Shown here piece by piece: positions 34,526 through 46,730 of a stretch of DNA of 64,000 nucleotides. The first letter of the stretch is position 1, and the number at the start of each line of letters is the position of its first letter. The notes beneath the pieces are model-generated. The model did not search any database and had not been told where the DNA came from. It saw nothing but the letters and a program-made list of their open reading frames with translations. A program made the translations under genes and the position numbers. Source of the stretch: Gordius sp. MW1 (lineage: Eukaryota; Nematomorpha; Gordioida; Gordea; Gordiidae); assembly GCA_964036665.1 (NCBI GenBank), contig OZ038529.1:24934060-24998059 (forward strand), given 5' to 3'.

Positions 34526-37500
34526 TTTCTCCTTATCTTAAAGATCGTACTCATCATGATACCGTAAAGGCGGTATCGGTCTTCTATTTGACCCTCATAA
34601 AGTAGTAGCTTCTAATTGAACCTCCGGTTGCATATTCGGTACGTTACCAACATCGGTTTTTGACCTTCTTAAAGTAGTAGCTTCTAATTGAACCTCCGGT
34701 TGCATATTCGGTACGTTACTAACATTGGTTCTATTCTCTGTCGTTGGTATAACTCCAGACCTATATCTAGATCTTAATGGATCCGCGTGTTTTCTTCGGA
34801 AACCGTTAGTTCGTACATTATAAGAATGTTCCCCTTTTCGTTCAATAATTACGCCTTTATACCAACCGCGTTTTATTTCATTTTTAATCCATACCAGATC
34901 GCCCAACCTGAATTCCCGAATTTTGATTTTACGATCATGATAGAATTTTTGCTTTGCCAATCTTTCTCTCCATTTATCCCTAGAATCGAATCGAATTAAA
35001 TCTATCGCCGTCCTTAATCTTTTTCCCATTAGCATTTCTGATGGAGCTTTACCTGTAGCATTATGAGGCGTATTTCGATAGGTCAGTAGTATTTGTAGTA
35101 GACAGATTTCCTTATCCCTACCTTCTTTCCTTGCTGCATAATATCTAGATTTTAATGTCCGAATTGTTCGTTCTGCTAACCCAATTGTTTTCGGGTGATA
35201 AGGTGAAGAGAATATATGCTTAATGTTATTGTTTGAGCAAAATTTAGCGAATTCACCACCAACAAATTGCGGTCCATTATCGGATACAATTTGTGATGGG
35301 ATACCAAACCTACAAAACCAATACCGTAACTGGCGAATGATTTGTGGTCCTTTAATAGATGTTAACGTGGCGACTTTTACCCATTTCGATAAGGCATCAA
35401 CTAATACTAGCCAATAAATTCCTTCTATTGGTCCTGCTATATAAATATGCACTCGGTCCCAATTTCGTTCTAATAAGGACCAAGAATATAGAGGTACTTC
35501 TGTCTCGGCTGGTCGTACTTCTTGGCAGCCGTCACATTCTTTTACAAAATATTCAATATCTTTGGATAACCCAGGCCACTAAACATAATATCTTGCCAAA
35601 CTTAACATTCCCGAAATCCCTGGATGACCTTGATGTAATATCTTTAAAACAAGCCTTCTGAGTTTATTTGGTATAATCAAACGATTTCCACAACATAATA
35701 ATCCGTCCTCAAATGATAATTCATCTCTACGATTATAATAAGGTCGTAAATCAAATCGACATTTTTTTAACTCGAGTCTCCATTCCCGTTTCATTGACGA
35801 AATTTATTCGCAGCACAACGAATCACGTTTGATAAAGTTTCTTAATGTGTTGTGATCTAGTTTCAAATCATCCAACATTAATAGGCTTATGTTATTTATG
35901 TGTTTGGTGTCATTCTTTGTAGGATTTGGGAGTCTTGATAAAGCATCTGCGCATTGGTTTGATTTACCCGATCTGTATCTAATTTCATATTAATACGTAT
36001 TTTAAAATAAGGCCCATCGAACTAATCTGTTATTGACCACTTTAGGTAAATCGCGATTATTTCCAAACAATGGCTCTAAGGGCTTATGATCCGTCATTAA
36101 CGTGAATTTCCGTCCACGTAAATATTGATTAAATTTTTCGACAGCATAGACGATCGCTCTAGCTTCCCGATCAATCGTTGAGTAACGCTTTTCGGATTCG
36201 CTCAACGTGCGTGAAGCGTAGGCTATAGATTTTTCCGTACCGTCGGGAAATACATGTGTTAGTATGGCTCCTAACCCCAAATCAGATGCGTCTACGGATA
36301 AGACTAATGGCAAGTCTAACGAAAATGGCACTAGTGTATCTGTAGCTGATAAAAGACTTTTCACCTCGTCAAATATCTTTTGTTCTTTATTCGTCCAACG
36401 CCATTGAACCAGAGAACCGGTGATGGCATGTAGTAGTGTGCACTTTTCATGTAGCTGCGGGATAAATTTTTCTTGGTAGTTTACCAATCCTGGGAAAGAA
36501 CGGAGTTCCTTCTTGTTCGCAGGAATTTTGAAATTTTTTACCGCTTCCACTTCCACTCTTTCTTCGGTTGGATGGATCCCTGAAGCGTCAATTTTATGGC
36601 CCAAGTAAGTTACTGATGTTTGGAAGAATTTCACCTTCTCCTTTCTTACTTTTATCCCAGCCTGGTGGATTCTTAGTACTACCTCATTTAAATTTTTAAT
36701 GTTCCTGTTCTGTTGCTCCAGTTACGATGATATCGTCTAATAAAACACCCACGTGAGGTATGCCATCCAATAGATTTGCCATGTACCGCTGAAATAAATT
36801 CGGAGCTATTGATAATCCGAATGGCAATCTTTTATATCTATAATAACCCATATGAGTTGCTATTGTGAGGTAATGTCTTGATTCTCTCTCGACCTTCATC
36901 TGTAAGTATGCATCACGCAAATCCATGACTCTATACTTTTGGCCGCCTGCAATCTTCATAATTAAGTCATCAAAAGTTGGTAGCAAGTAATTGTTTAAAG
37001 TTAAGTGAGAATTTATCGTTACACGAAAATCGCATATCCGAATTGAGCCATTTGACTTAACTACATTTACTATAGGCGTTGCCCATTGGATTGCTGTAAC
37101 TGATGGGTCTACCTCTTCAATAACATCTTCATTTAACAATTTTTTTAGTTCCTCTTCTACTTTCTTACGCAGCGGGAAAGGAACTCTCCGCGCAGGACAA
37201 GCTATTGGCTTTGCATCTTCCTTCAAAAAAATACTTACCTCATAATTCTTTATACAACCCATGCTGTCATTAAATATCTCCCCATATTTCTCAATCAATG
37301 CATTTTCAGGTTGATAATTAATCGAATTTATTGTAACTTGAATAGGAAGTTTCAAATTAAATGCCTGCATCCATTTTAATCCAAATATTGGTTCCTCTTC
37401 CTCATTTGTAACGATAGCTGGAAGTTTCAATGTCATGTTATTAATTTTACACAAACTTCAACTTGACCAGAAATTGACACAGGGTTGTTTCCAAAAGCCT

Positions 37501-38445
37501 TGAACTCTTGGCAGGTATGTAATTGTGGTTTATTAATACTGTTATATATCTTCTTATTTATTAGGGTGACACAAGATCCCGTGTCATACAACATCTTAAC
37601 AGTTTTATTGTTGATGACAACATTGATATAAAGTTTGAATTTGGTAATATTGTTAACATCATAAACTATTCCAATTGAATTGATAATATGATTTACCTCC
37701 TTTAAACTTTTACAAAATTTAGCATAATGATTCTTCTTGTTACATTTATAGCACACCTTGTTATAAGCATCACATCTATTGCTTGGATGTGACTTACCAC
37801 ACCTAGAACACTTGCTTATGAAATTTTTTTGTTTGTATCTCTTTTATCTGTGTATTTAGAATTTGGTGTTTTGTACTTTTGTATTTTGTTTATCTCTTGT
37901 GATGTGTTTAATTCCCTATTAGCTATTTCCATAGATTCTGCTAAATTATATATATCATTAAAAGATATAACATTACTAGCATTATTTACACCTTCAGGCC
38001 ATTGAGTTCTAACTTGAATTTTTAATGTTAAATTTTGAAGGCCACACAACATTTGATCGCGCAGTCTCTCGTCCAGATTTGTTTTGAAGTTGCAATTTTC
38101 TGAAGCAGATTTTAATCTTGACACATATTCTGTAAGAGTTTCATCAGGTCTCCTAATGCATCTCATAAAAAGGATCCTAGAATGAAAAAGAGTTGTTTTA
38201 TGAGCAAATACCTTCTTCATCAATTTGATTAATTCCTCATAATCCAAAGATGTCACATCCTTAGGATAAGCAAGTTTATTATGGATTCCACATTGTGTTG
38301 TCCCATATACCCAAATATTATCTTCTTTCTGATGTCCTTGGTAACATTTTTGACATCAAATATATTTGTAATAGTTAATATATATGTAGAGATATTATCT
38401 CCTGCCTTATATGGTGGTTTTGTTCCAATTTCCATTACCGCGCCA

Positions 38446-38612
38446 ATGAAATATATTAAATATTATCTTATTTCTAGGTGTCTCAAATGGTAAGTTTTAT
38501 TATTCTAATTTAGATCACTTGTAACAAAAGAACGTATATATTCCACAAGGTATATCGAACTTAAAAAGTATTTATAATAAAACGTATATCATACAAATAC
38601 AAAATCATTGCA
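38446..38612 (-). repeat. 5' LTR of Ty3 copy 1
   Basis: 167 bases, TGAAATATATT...CATTGCA on the plus strand, followed by the TGCAG target duplication. The adjoining internal side carries the primer-site-like sequence. Confidence 0.88.
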
Positions 38613-38905
38613 TGCAGTACTTTACTTTTATTCATAATTTATATTATATTAGTGAATTTATTAAGATAAATACTTTACAGGTGTGACTAGATTGATGTTG
38701 AATACTAATACTTCCATGGATATGATATTATATTTACAACTTTGAAAATAAATTTGAGCTTTGGCCTGATCATTTGATATTAAATTTATTAAAATGTTTT
38801 GCCTTTACATTCTACTCATTTAAGTTTTTTTAATTAATATTTGCTAAATTATAACATACAAATAATCAAGTGGTAATATTTAACATTACATCTCTTTCTC
38901 TATAT
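38613..38905 (+). repeat. Right copy of the local tandem duplication
   Basis: Matches 34058-34350 with few differences. It resumes directly after the Ty3 element at its target duplication. Confidence 0.85.
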
Positions 38906-38909
38906 TTTA

Positions 38910-39080
38910 TCAAGATTGGTCAGGAGGGTTAGGGTTAGTGTTTTAGGTCGGAGTTTTAGGTTAGGGTTATTGTTTTAGGTAAGGGTTAGGAGCACATCAA
39001 ATTCCCTCCCCATTTGAGATTTAATTCTAATATATTGATTATCTAAAAGTCATATTTTTCTGCTACTTTGACCCCGATTC
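38910..39080 (+). mobile_element. MITE core with TTAGGG-like motif and right end
   Basis: Contains GGTCAGGAGGGTTAGGGTTA, GTGTTTTAGG repeats, GCACATCAAATTCCCTCCCC and AGATTTAATTCTAATATATT, ending GACCCCGATTC. It is the same family as 39510-39748 and 48628-48876. Confidence 0.7.
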
Positions 39081-39509
39081 TAGATAAGATATTGTTTTTA
39101 GAAATTGAGATGGGTCTATTTCACTGTTAGTATAATGCTTTTAAATTATTGATACAAGATTCTTTGTGGATTTCTTTCTTAGATTTTGGGTTTATTGTTT
39201 TTTCTTTATTTTATAGATATTTGAGTTAGTTATTTCTGTGTCTTTTTGAGATAATCAATAAATTGATAAATATTGGGATGGGAAGCCTTTACAAGTTTCT
39301 TATTGTGGAATCCTTCTATGTGATTATTGGTTCTTGGGAGATTTGTCTCTTCATATCTTCCCCATAAAACATTTGTTGCAAAAAATACTGAGTTGCATGT
39401 CAAGATTTGGTAGGTCATGATTTATAGGAGGTTCCAAGAATTCATTTGTAATGTTTCAACTACACGTGGGATGTATATAATAACTTGCAAGCTTACATGT
39501 GGATGGCAT

Positions 39510-39748
39510 GGCAACGGGTCAAATTAGCAGAAAAAACAGCCAAATTTATCAGATCAAGATTGGTCAGGAGGGTTAGGGTAATGGTTAGTGTTTTAGGTTG
39601 GCGTTTTAGGTTAGGGTTATTTGCACATCAAATTCCCTCCCCACTTGAGATTTAATTTTAATATATTGATAATCTAAAAAAATATTTTTATGCTATTTTT
39701 TCATTATTCTGCTATTTTTTCATCATGCTGCTATTTAGACCCCGATTC
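39510..39748 (+). mobile_element. Mutator-type MITE, 239 bp
   Basis: It starts GGCAACGGGTCAAATTAGCAG and ends ATTTAGACCCCGATTC. The flanks GATGGCAT (39502-39509 and 39749-39756) match over 8 bases. It contains the TTAGGG-like core and GCACATCAAATTCCCTCCCC. Confidence 0.75.
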
Positions 39749-39765
39749 GATGGCATTGTTGTACT

Positions 39766-39938
39766 CATGGGCGTACCCAGGTTTTGAATTAGGGGGGGGG
39801 GGCAAGACGTTTAAAAGTTTATTTAGAGGGGGGCAAAACATAATTTTTTTTAATTTTTTAATGTTTTTGCATTGAAATTTTTTTTTTCTTAAATTGGGGG
39901 CGGGGGGCAGCCGCCCCCCCCCCCTGCGTACGCCCATG
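39766..39938. mobile_element. Tiny hAT-type MITE, 173 bp
   Basis: The ends CATGGGCGTACCCAGG and, inverted, CATGGGCGTACGCAGGG are nearly identical. The 8-base flanks are GTTGTACT (39758-39765) and GTCGTACT (39939-39946). The interior has long G and C runs. Fragments of similar elements occur near 13443, 15193 and 32860. Confidence 0.85.
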
Positions 39939-39946
39939 GTCGTACT

Positions 39947-40449
39947 ACATGTATGATCCTTAGTTATTGCAAAATTTTCATGCTTAATGATTCCTTTCTC
40001 GCCACACTTAGTTTTTCTACATCTTCAATAGATCTGATGATTTTTACCCATATTAGCTTTGATTTAAGAATATTGACCAAGGGTCAGTACCTGCCCACTT
40101 CTTGAAGATTTTTCAAATTCGAATTAAATATGCATTAAAATCTATATTTTGTATACTTATTCTCTTTTTGCTCAAAAATAAGATAAATTCTTCGAAATAA
40201 GACATAAAAATAACAATTAAATATATGCTGTTTTGTCGTATAATTCTAAAATGTCTACGCGCTTCGCATTTTCCCTCCCCCCGACTTTTTCTGCTACTTT
40301 ATCATCATTCTGCTACTTTGACCCCGATTCAAATTATATCAAATTTATAATTATTTTTGCAGCAAGGAAATCAAAGATAATTCATGACATATTTTATAGA
40401 AATCATTTAATTATGTGAATAGATATAGAATAATTGTTCAGTTTATTTA
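39947..40449. other. No gene; one MITE end at 40250-40328
   Basis: The segment at about 40250-40328 (TTCTGCTACTTTGACCCCGA and neighbours) is an end of the Mutator-type MITE family. The remainder is plain AT-rich sequence. Confidence 0.4.
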
Positions 40450-41339
40450 TCTCACCTTCACAAAATATATAATTTTGTTTATAAAAATAATAAATGATTA
40501 TTACTGAATAAGGTTTTGTAAAAATTATAATGAGTATAGACTAGAGTTTAATGCAATTTGAAATTTAGTTGTTATTATATAAATAATATATTTATTTTTG
40601 GTAAAAAATTGTGTGATAAGCTTCTGATGACTTTCACGTTTAAAGAGTTTGTTTTCTATAAAGAATTCAAACTCTCTAATTTTTTTTTGATCTTTTAATG
40701 TGTGATGGGCATATTTAGCTAAAGTAAAAAATCCCATCTGAGCGTCTTCTTTGGGTGGGTATTTCTTCAACTAATTCAGTTTCATTATATTCATCAAAGG
40801 CAGGATCATTTTGACTTTCCAAATGTTCTAAAAAGATTATAAATTAAAATTACCTATTTCCTCTATAATATTGGTATCAGTATAATCACCAAAACAGCTA
40901 ATACAATCATCATCATAGGTAAGTGAATCATTGATTGTATAAAAGGTGAATCTGAGCTGCTAGACTTTTCTGTAAACACATTCAAACAACCTGCACCATC
41001 AATCCTGCTATTATTTTGCACATTCAGATTAACATTAAAGCCTGCTTTTTTTAGAGCAATTTTCTGTAGTTTTGCTAGACGGTATTCCAAAAAGCTTCAA
41101 TTAAAAATAAATTTTTAGTTACTTTTAAATGACCAAATTATCCCCTGATCTAATGGTTGAATCAATGAGGTGTTGTTTGGTGGTAAAAACGTTTTAATGT
41201 GGTTCAGCCTAATGTCTATTTTATGACAACTAGCATTGTCACATAGTAATACAAAATTCTTTTTTAGTTTTTGGTCCCATTTTTGGATTATTTGTTCGAA
41301 TAAACATCTTGTCTGTATTTATGTACTATCAATCCATTC

Positions 41340-42037
41340 TAATTTATAAAATTAGTTTCCAATAATGGTAAGTTAAGATTGATAAAATGCGAGGGTGGAA
41401 ATGGGTTTAGATATTTCGGTCGTCCAGCGACCATTATCAATAAAAAAAAAAAGAAAAAAAAAGGTAACTTACAAGTGATGTGAATTACCAATGAACGAGA
41501 AGGTGTCGACAAGTTTTAATTTATAAAGAAAAATAATGAAAACTAGTTGAAATAGGAGGGTGAATAATAGCAAACACCGGTTAGAACAAGAGAGTTAACA
41601 CTTATTGAAATAGTGGGATAAACAAATTTAAGATAAAGATGAAGTAAACAACTTTAAGATAAAGGATAAGGTAAAATACAAAAGGGGATTAAAAAATGAA
41701 GCAATAGCAACTATAAGAATAGTGTAAAGGATGGCAATTACAAAATAAGGCGGTTACGAAACAATAGGGGAAAGACAAAAGGGTAATAGGGTGTGTATAG
41801 TGGTAACAGGTAGTTATAGAGGAAGGTGTGGGTGTATGTGCTTGTAATTTCTGAATTGTCCTGGTTGATCATTGATTGGGGGCTTGAGGCGGTCGATTAG
41901 AACGCTTTCGATGAATTTTCTTTCTTTGTTATACTGAGATCGGTAGAGGACAGTCGGGTTGTCCCAGTCGATGGTATGTTGGTTTTGTAGAGAGTGTTCT
42001 GCTACGGCGGAGTGGGTCGCGCATCGTGTCAGCGGGG
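41340..42037 (-). repeat. Inverted 5' terminal copy of the Penelope-like element
   Basis: This stretch is the reverse complement of 47975-48908 (minus the MITE), including the end of the GIY-YIG coding region, the 3' UTR and the last 25 bases, ACCATTATTGGAAACTAATT. It ends at GCGGGGCTT near 42037, where the forward element begins. The copies are almost identical, so they probably formed in the same insertion event. Confidence 0.88.
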
Positions 42038-42099
42038 CTTAACCCTCCATAATTTATCTTAATCTAAATATTATACCTTCATTTATTGATAATATTAAA

Positions 42100-43495
42100 A
42101 TGCCTAATAACATTTTTAACTCTAAAGTAATTTTCAATTTTAAGAATGATTTGATTAAATGCGAAATTACTAACCTTTATTTTAGCAAACTCACTCTTTC
42201 TTATAAACTCTTTGATCTTCAAAATTTATTATTTACTAATAATAAAGACTTTTATAATGTTTTTATCAAGTACGCAAACATTTTAGCCTACAATAAAATG
42301 TTTTATCCAGCTCAAACAGTTTTAAAAAAGTTAGATAATTTAGTTAAACAGAAAACTTTTTCTTCCCTTCCCATCAAGAAACCCTCAGTATCAATAGAAA
42401 ATAAACCTAAGGCATATAACAATAAACCAGCATTTTTAAATTTGTCAAGCACTAACTTTAATCAATCTCAAATCAATTTGCTTAATCATGGACCTAAATT
42501 CTGTCTTGACAACAATAAACTCAAATTACTACCTACATTGAACAGCTTTAATAACATTCTAACCACTATAGAAAAACAACATCCAGACAATTTACATTTA
42601 AAAAACTCATTAGAATCTTTTTTATCTAACACCTTAAATAATGACTGCCCTTTGAAAGTTAACAAATCGAAATTAATTAAAGATAAGAAAGTTTTTTCAG
42701 TTGTTAAGTCATTGAAATCCAATGTTAATATAAGAATTTGTAAATCAGACAAAGGTGGTCAACTAGTAGTTCTGAACACAGATGATTATAACAAAAAAAT
42801 GTTTAATATTTTAAAAGACAATACTTTATTTAAGAAATTGAAAAGAAACCCTACTAATGCCCGGGAAAAAAGTTACAAACCTTCTTATTAAATCTTTCAA
42901 AAGATAATCAAATCAGCACCTCCTTATACTGGAAGTTAAGACCGTCCACATCTCGCACTCCTCTAATTTATGGGTTACCCAAAATTCGTAAACCTTTAAT
43001 TCCATTAAGACCAGTTGTGTCATCTTATAACTCCTACAATTTAATCTAAGCCAGCACCTTATATCAATATTGCAACCACATGTATCTTCACCATTAATTT
43101 TAAAAAACTCTTTAGATCTAATTAATCGATTGAAACACTGTAGTTTACCGACTTCATTTTCACTTGTAAGCTTTGATATTCAGTCATTATTTACCAATAT
43201 TCCTTTAGATTCTGCTAAAAATTATTGTGTAAAAATCTATGATAGACTTGAACAACCTCCTTTCACTAAATCAGTATTTAAAGAACTATTAAATTTTTGC
43301 ACAACAAATAATTTTCAGTTTAATAATATAAATTATGACCAAATTGATGGCAGTGCTATGGGCAACCCCCTCGCACCCCTAATTGCCAACATTTTTCTCA
43401 ACGAATTAGAATCCTACATACAATCCTCTAAATATTCCCTCCTTTTTATGCCAGATATGTTGATGACATTTTATGTATTTAGCCTCATAACCTAA
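42100..43495 (+). pseudogene. Penelope reverse transcriptase region
   Basis: The first frame (42100-42891) includes NVNIRICKSDKGGQLVVLNT, the Penelope N-terminal RT signature (KSDKGG.VVV). Further on are LVSFDIQSLFTNIPLD (first catalytic Asp; SFDV.SLFTNIP is typical) and IDGSAMGNPLAPLIANIFL (MG.P..P..AN.F). The YADD-type region follows near 43460. It copies element RNA using the nicked target DNA. The region is not continuous in one frame. Confidence 0.85.
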
Positions 43496-43900
43496 CTAAT
43501 GACTTAGATGATTTTTTAAAAACATTAAATTCATTCCATAAAAACAATATTTTTACAGTTGAAATAGAATCAAATAATCAGCCATTTCTAGATTTAACCT
43601 TCCATAATTTAAATAAAGAGATTAGAGATCTGCAACGGGCCGTTTTTAGAAGATCGGCCCGCCCGTACCCGTTTTCAAAATTTCAAGGCCCGTCCGGGCC
43701 CGCCCGTAATTTTTTTTCAGCACTTCAGGCCCGTCCGAGCCCGTCCGTAAATTTTTTAGGCCCGTCCGAGCCCGTCCGTAAATTTTTCAGGCCCGTCCAA
43801 GCCCGTTAAAATATTTTTTAAGCGAACTCCGCGTCCGGCCTAATTCATCAAAAATTTCACAAAATTTTATTAAATTTTATGACATATTCATAGAAAGATA

Positions 43901-45769
43901 TCAATAATTATCATGTAAAAATAATAAATCATCAATAATGTCTGGTTTTAGGCGAGTTCGCCTTTCTTCTACAAGCCTTCCTGCCGTAGAAAAATTTCGC
44001 TCGCTGGTGGCACTCGTAGCCGGTATACATAATATCATATGTGCTAAATGTGCTAATTTAGGATATCTATTAAAGGATAAGATTAATTTTAAATATAATA
44101 CTTGTCCTCTTTGGCTTTCCACCATTTTAACAGATCGAAATCAGCCTCAATAGTTTCATCTAAATATTGACTAAACTCATCCGCCACAGGATTATGATCA
44201 TTATCTTCCCATTCAGAAAAAATTGTTTTCGGTCTCTTACCTTATATATTTTTATATATTATATATAAATAAACAATTGTAAGTACTTGCGAGAGATGTC
44301 TTTGAGCCCAGTAAAACAGAAGATTTTCTTATATAGACAAACCCTTCTTGCTCTATAATATTTCTTATATCTTGATATATGTCTAGTTTTTCTGCTTCAG
44401 GTATCATCTTCATTTGTCTAAACTTCGGATGCAAGACCGAAGCTATTTTGTGATACCGATGAACTACCATTTTTTCTTTAATAGCTTCTTTTAAACGGTT
44501 CTTTATTATGTTGACTTGTCCGCCGTATAAATCATAATCCGACATCGCATTAATTAATTTAATTTTCCATAAGAAGACATATGGTAGGGTTGGTTCTAGA
44601 TCAGCCTCCAACTGAAGAGAAGCCTCTTTAAACGGCTGCAAGACGTCTATTAAAGATTTCAACAACATTTTATCTATATATTCCAGATATGAAAGTTCAT
44701 TTCGTTGTTCCAAGATAGCTTCAACTTCGTCATAGACCTTATAAATAGAATTCAAAAGGGTCAATTTTGAGTTCCATCTTACAATTACATCTTGATGCAA
44801 GGTATGGGACAGCTTGCTATTGAGTCCACTTTGTTTGAAATGCCTGACTAATTCTTTAGAGGCATTCATGAGTTTATAAATAACCGTGGCTTCTTGATTT
44901 AAGAAAGAATCATTAAAGGCCATTTTTATCATATTATTTATAAGGTGGGCTGCGCAATTTAATCTACTATAATTTGCTAATGCATTGACAATGTTAGCAC
45001 CCTGATCAGTGACAAATATTAATTTACGGGCTTCTTCATTGGTAATGCCAAAAGTCATTAATTTGTTTAATAATTCATTTCTAATATTCTCCCCTGATTT
45101 TTTTTCATGCTTAAAAGCAGTTGTAAATAATATTTTTTTTCTCAGGCTAACATTTATATAATGAATACTTAATGTGAGAAAACTGATTTTTGTATAATCA
45201 CATGTCCACATGTCTGTTGTGGCCGCGCAAAGCCCTTTCTGAATGTAATGTTTTATATCTGGAATTATAGAAAGTCGAAGTCTTTCAGCCTCATCTTTCA
45301 CATGGCGGCTTATAGTTGATGGATGAGGCATAATTTGTCGCACATTTATTAACCCCTTAGTTGACAAACTATCTACCAAAAACTGGCAAAACCCAAGAAA
45401 ACCTTCTCCTGCTAAAGTTTCGAATGGCCGTAAATCTTTTGAGCAAAATTTTATAGCCTGATTTATGATTGATTTTTTAATTTTTTCTTCTTTTAAGGGG
45501 TTTATTTTATTCATATAATGATCTAGTGTTAGGCTATTTTGTCTTTGGGTTGTACATTTGTGGCGTTTTAAATGTGATGTACCATCTGCTGATTTATATG
45601 AAAGTATTTTTTTGCAATATTTGCATATGCAGGCACTAACTGATTCACCATTAACATCCATTAAAGGATCAAATTGTTCCCAAACTTTACTTTTAAGCTT
45701 GTGATTTAAATTTATTTTATATACACCTTTTTCATAATTAGATATGATTGTGGACAAATTATTTGACAC
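43901..45769 (-). CDS. hAT transposase, apparently intact with two tiny introns
   Basis: Predicted exons on the minus strand are 45769-44287, 44240-44102 and 44066-43901, totalling 1788 coding bases, 595 residues plus stop. The introns would be 46 bases (44286-44241, GTACTT...ATAAG) and 35 bases (44101-44067, GTATTA...AATAG). Without them the frame stops early, yet the family sequence runs across exactly: FDLLKWWKAKED then KYPKLAHLAHMILC. Domains: BED finger CKYCKK...HLKRHKC (about residues 48-72), catalytic TTDMWT and VTDQGANI (first two Asp), CAAHLINNM, and the dimerisation block IPATSATSERNFSTAGRL, whose Glu is the third catalytic acid. It cuts and inserts the element's ends. The start codon lies in the first unit of a triplicated 362-base region. 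The introns need transcript support; 35 bases is very short. Confidence 0.8.
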
Positions 45770-46730
45770 TATAATAAAATTTAATAAAAAAGTAAGGATG
45801 TATCAAATCAATAACTTTTATTATGTTGCATATATTAATTATAGATTAAGCCTTTTAATATTAAACTGTTAGTTTCAAAACAAAAAATACAATTATTAAA
45901 GGGATTAGTAAAGCAAAGCGATATAAAGCCAAATATTTAATAAAAATATCCAGAAAAAATACCTTTTTCAACCAAGCTAAATCTAGTTAATATTGTAAAA
46001 TTAATGATTCAATTAACATCCATTAAAGGATCAAATTGTTCCCAAACTTTACTTTTAAGCTTGTGATTTAAATTTATTTTATATACACCTTTTTCATAAT
46101 TAGATATGATTGTGGACAAATCATTTGACACTATAATAAAATTTAATAAAAAAGTAAGGATGTATCAAATCAATAACTTTTATTATGTTGCAAATATTAA
46201 TTATAGATTAAGCCTTTTAATATTAAACTGTTAGTTTCAAAACAAAAAATACAATTATTAAAGGGATTAGTAAAGCAAAGCGATATAAAGCCAAATATTT
46301 AATAAAAATATCCAGAAAAAATACCTTTTTCAACCAAGCTAAATCTAGTTAATATTGTAAAATTAATGATTCAATTAACATCCATTAAAGGATCAAATTG
46401 TTCCCAAACTTTACTTTTAAGCTTGTGATTTAAATTTATTTTATATACACCTTTTTCATAATTAGATATGATTGTGGACAAATTATTTGACACTATAATA
46501 AAATTTAATAAAAAAGTAAGGATGTATCAAATCAATAACTTTTATTATGTTGCATATATTAATTATAGATTAAGCCTTTTAATATTAAACTGTTAGTTTC
46601 AAAACAAAAAATACAATTATTAAAGGGATTAGTAAAGCAAAGCGATATAAAGCCAAATATTTAATAAAAATATCCAGAAAAAATACCTTTTTCAACCAAG
46701 CTAAATCTAGTTAATATTGTAAAATTAATG
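45651..46730 (-). repeat. 362-base unit x 3 spanning the transposase start and promoter
   Basis: Units start at TTAACATCCATTAAAGG at 45651, 46013 and 46375; the last ends near 46730. They differ at only a couple of bases. Each unit contains the transposase start codon, its first 40 or so codons and about 240 bases of upstream sequence. In the two outer units the frame stops right after MDVN, giving 41-codon open frames. The arrangement repeats the promoter three times upstream of the gene. Confidence 0.95.

Larger units (their letters stand above)
34364..38612 (-). mobile_element. Ty3 LTR retrotransposon (copy 1), fossil
   Basis: This element is 4.25 kb on the minus strand, with short LTRs (34364-34525 and 38446-38612) and a 5-base target duplication TGCAG at both flanks. 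Next to the 5' LTR is a primer-site-like TGGCGCGGTAATGG. Parts in order: Gag-like region (about 38.4-37.8 kb), CCHC knuckle CYKCNKKNHYAKFC and protease YDTGSCVTLIN (about 37.7-37.4), reverse transcriptase with LLDDIIVTG (about 37.4-36.7), RNase H (about 36.6-36.0) and integrase with a C-terminal tail (about 35.8-34.6). The tail has an in-frame 72-base tandem repeat. It is broken, with roughly five breaks. The LTRs differ by about 5-6%, so it is of moderate age. Confidence 0.92.

Noticed and set aside
38935-38995. Possible internal telomere array (TTAGGG-like repeats)
   Set aside because: The runs are short, irregular and always embedded in the same MITE core, so they are part of a dispersed repeat rather than a telomere.
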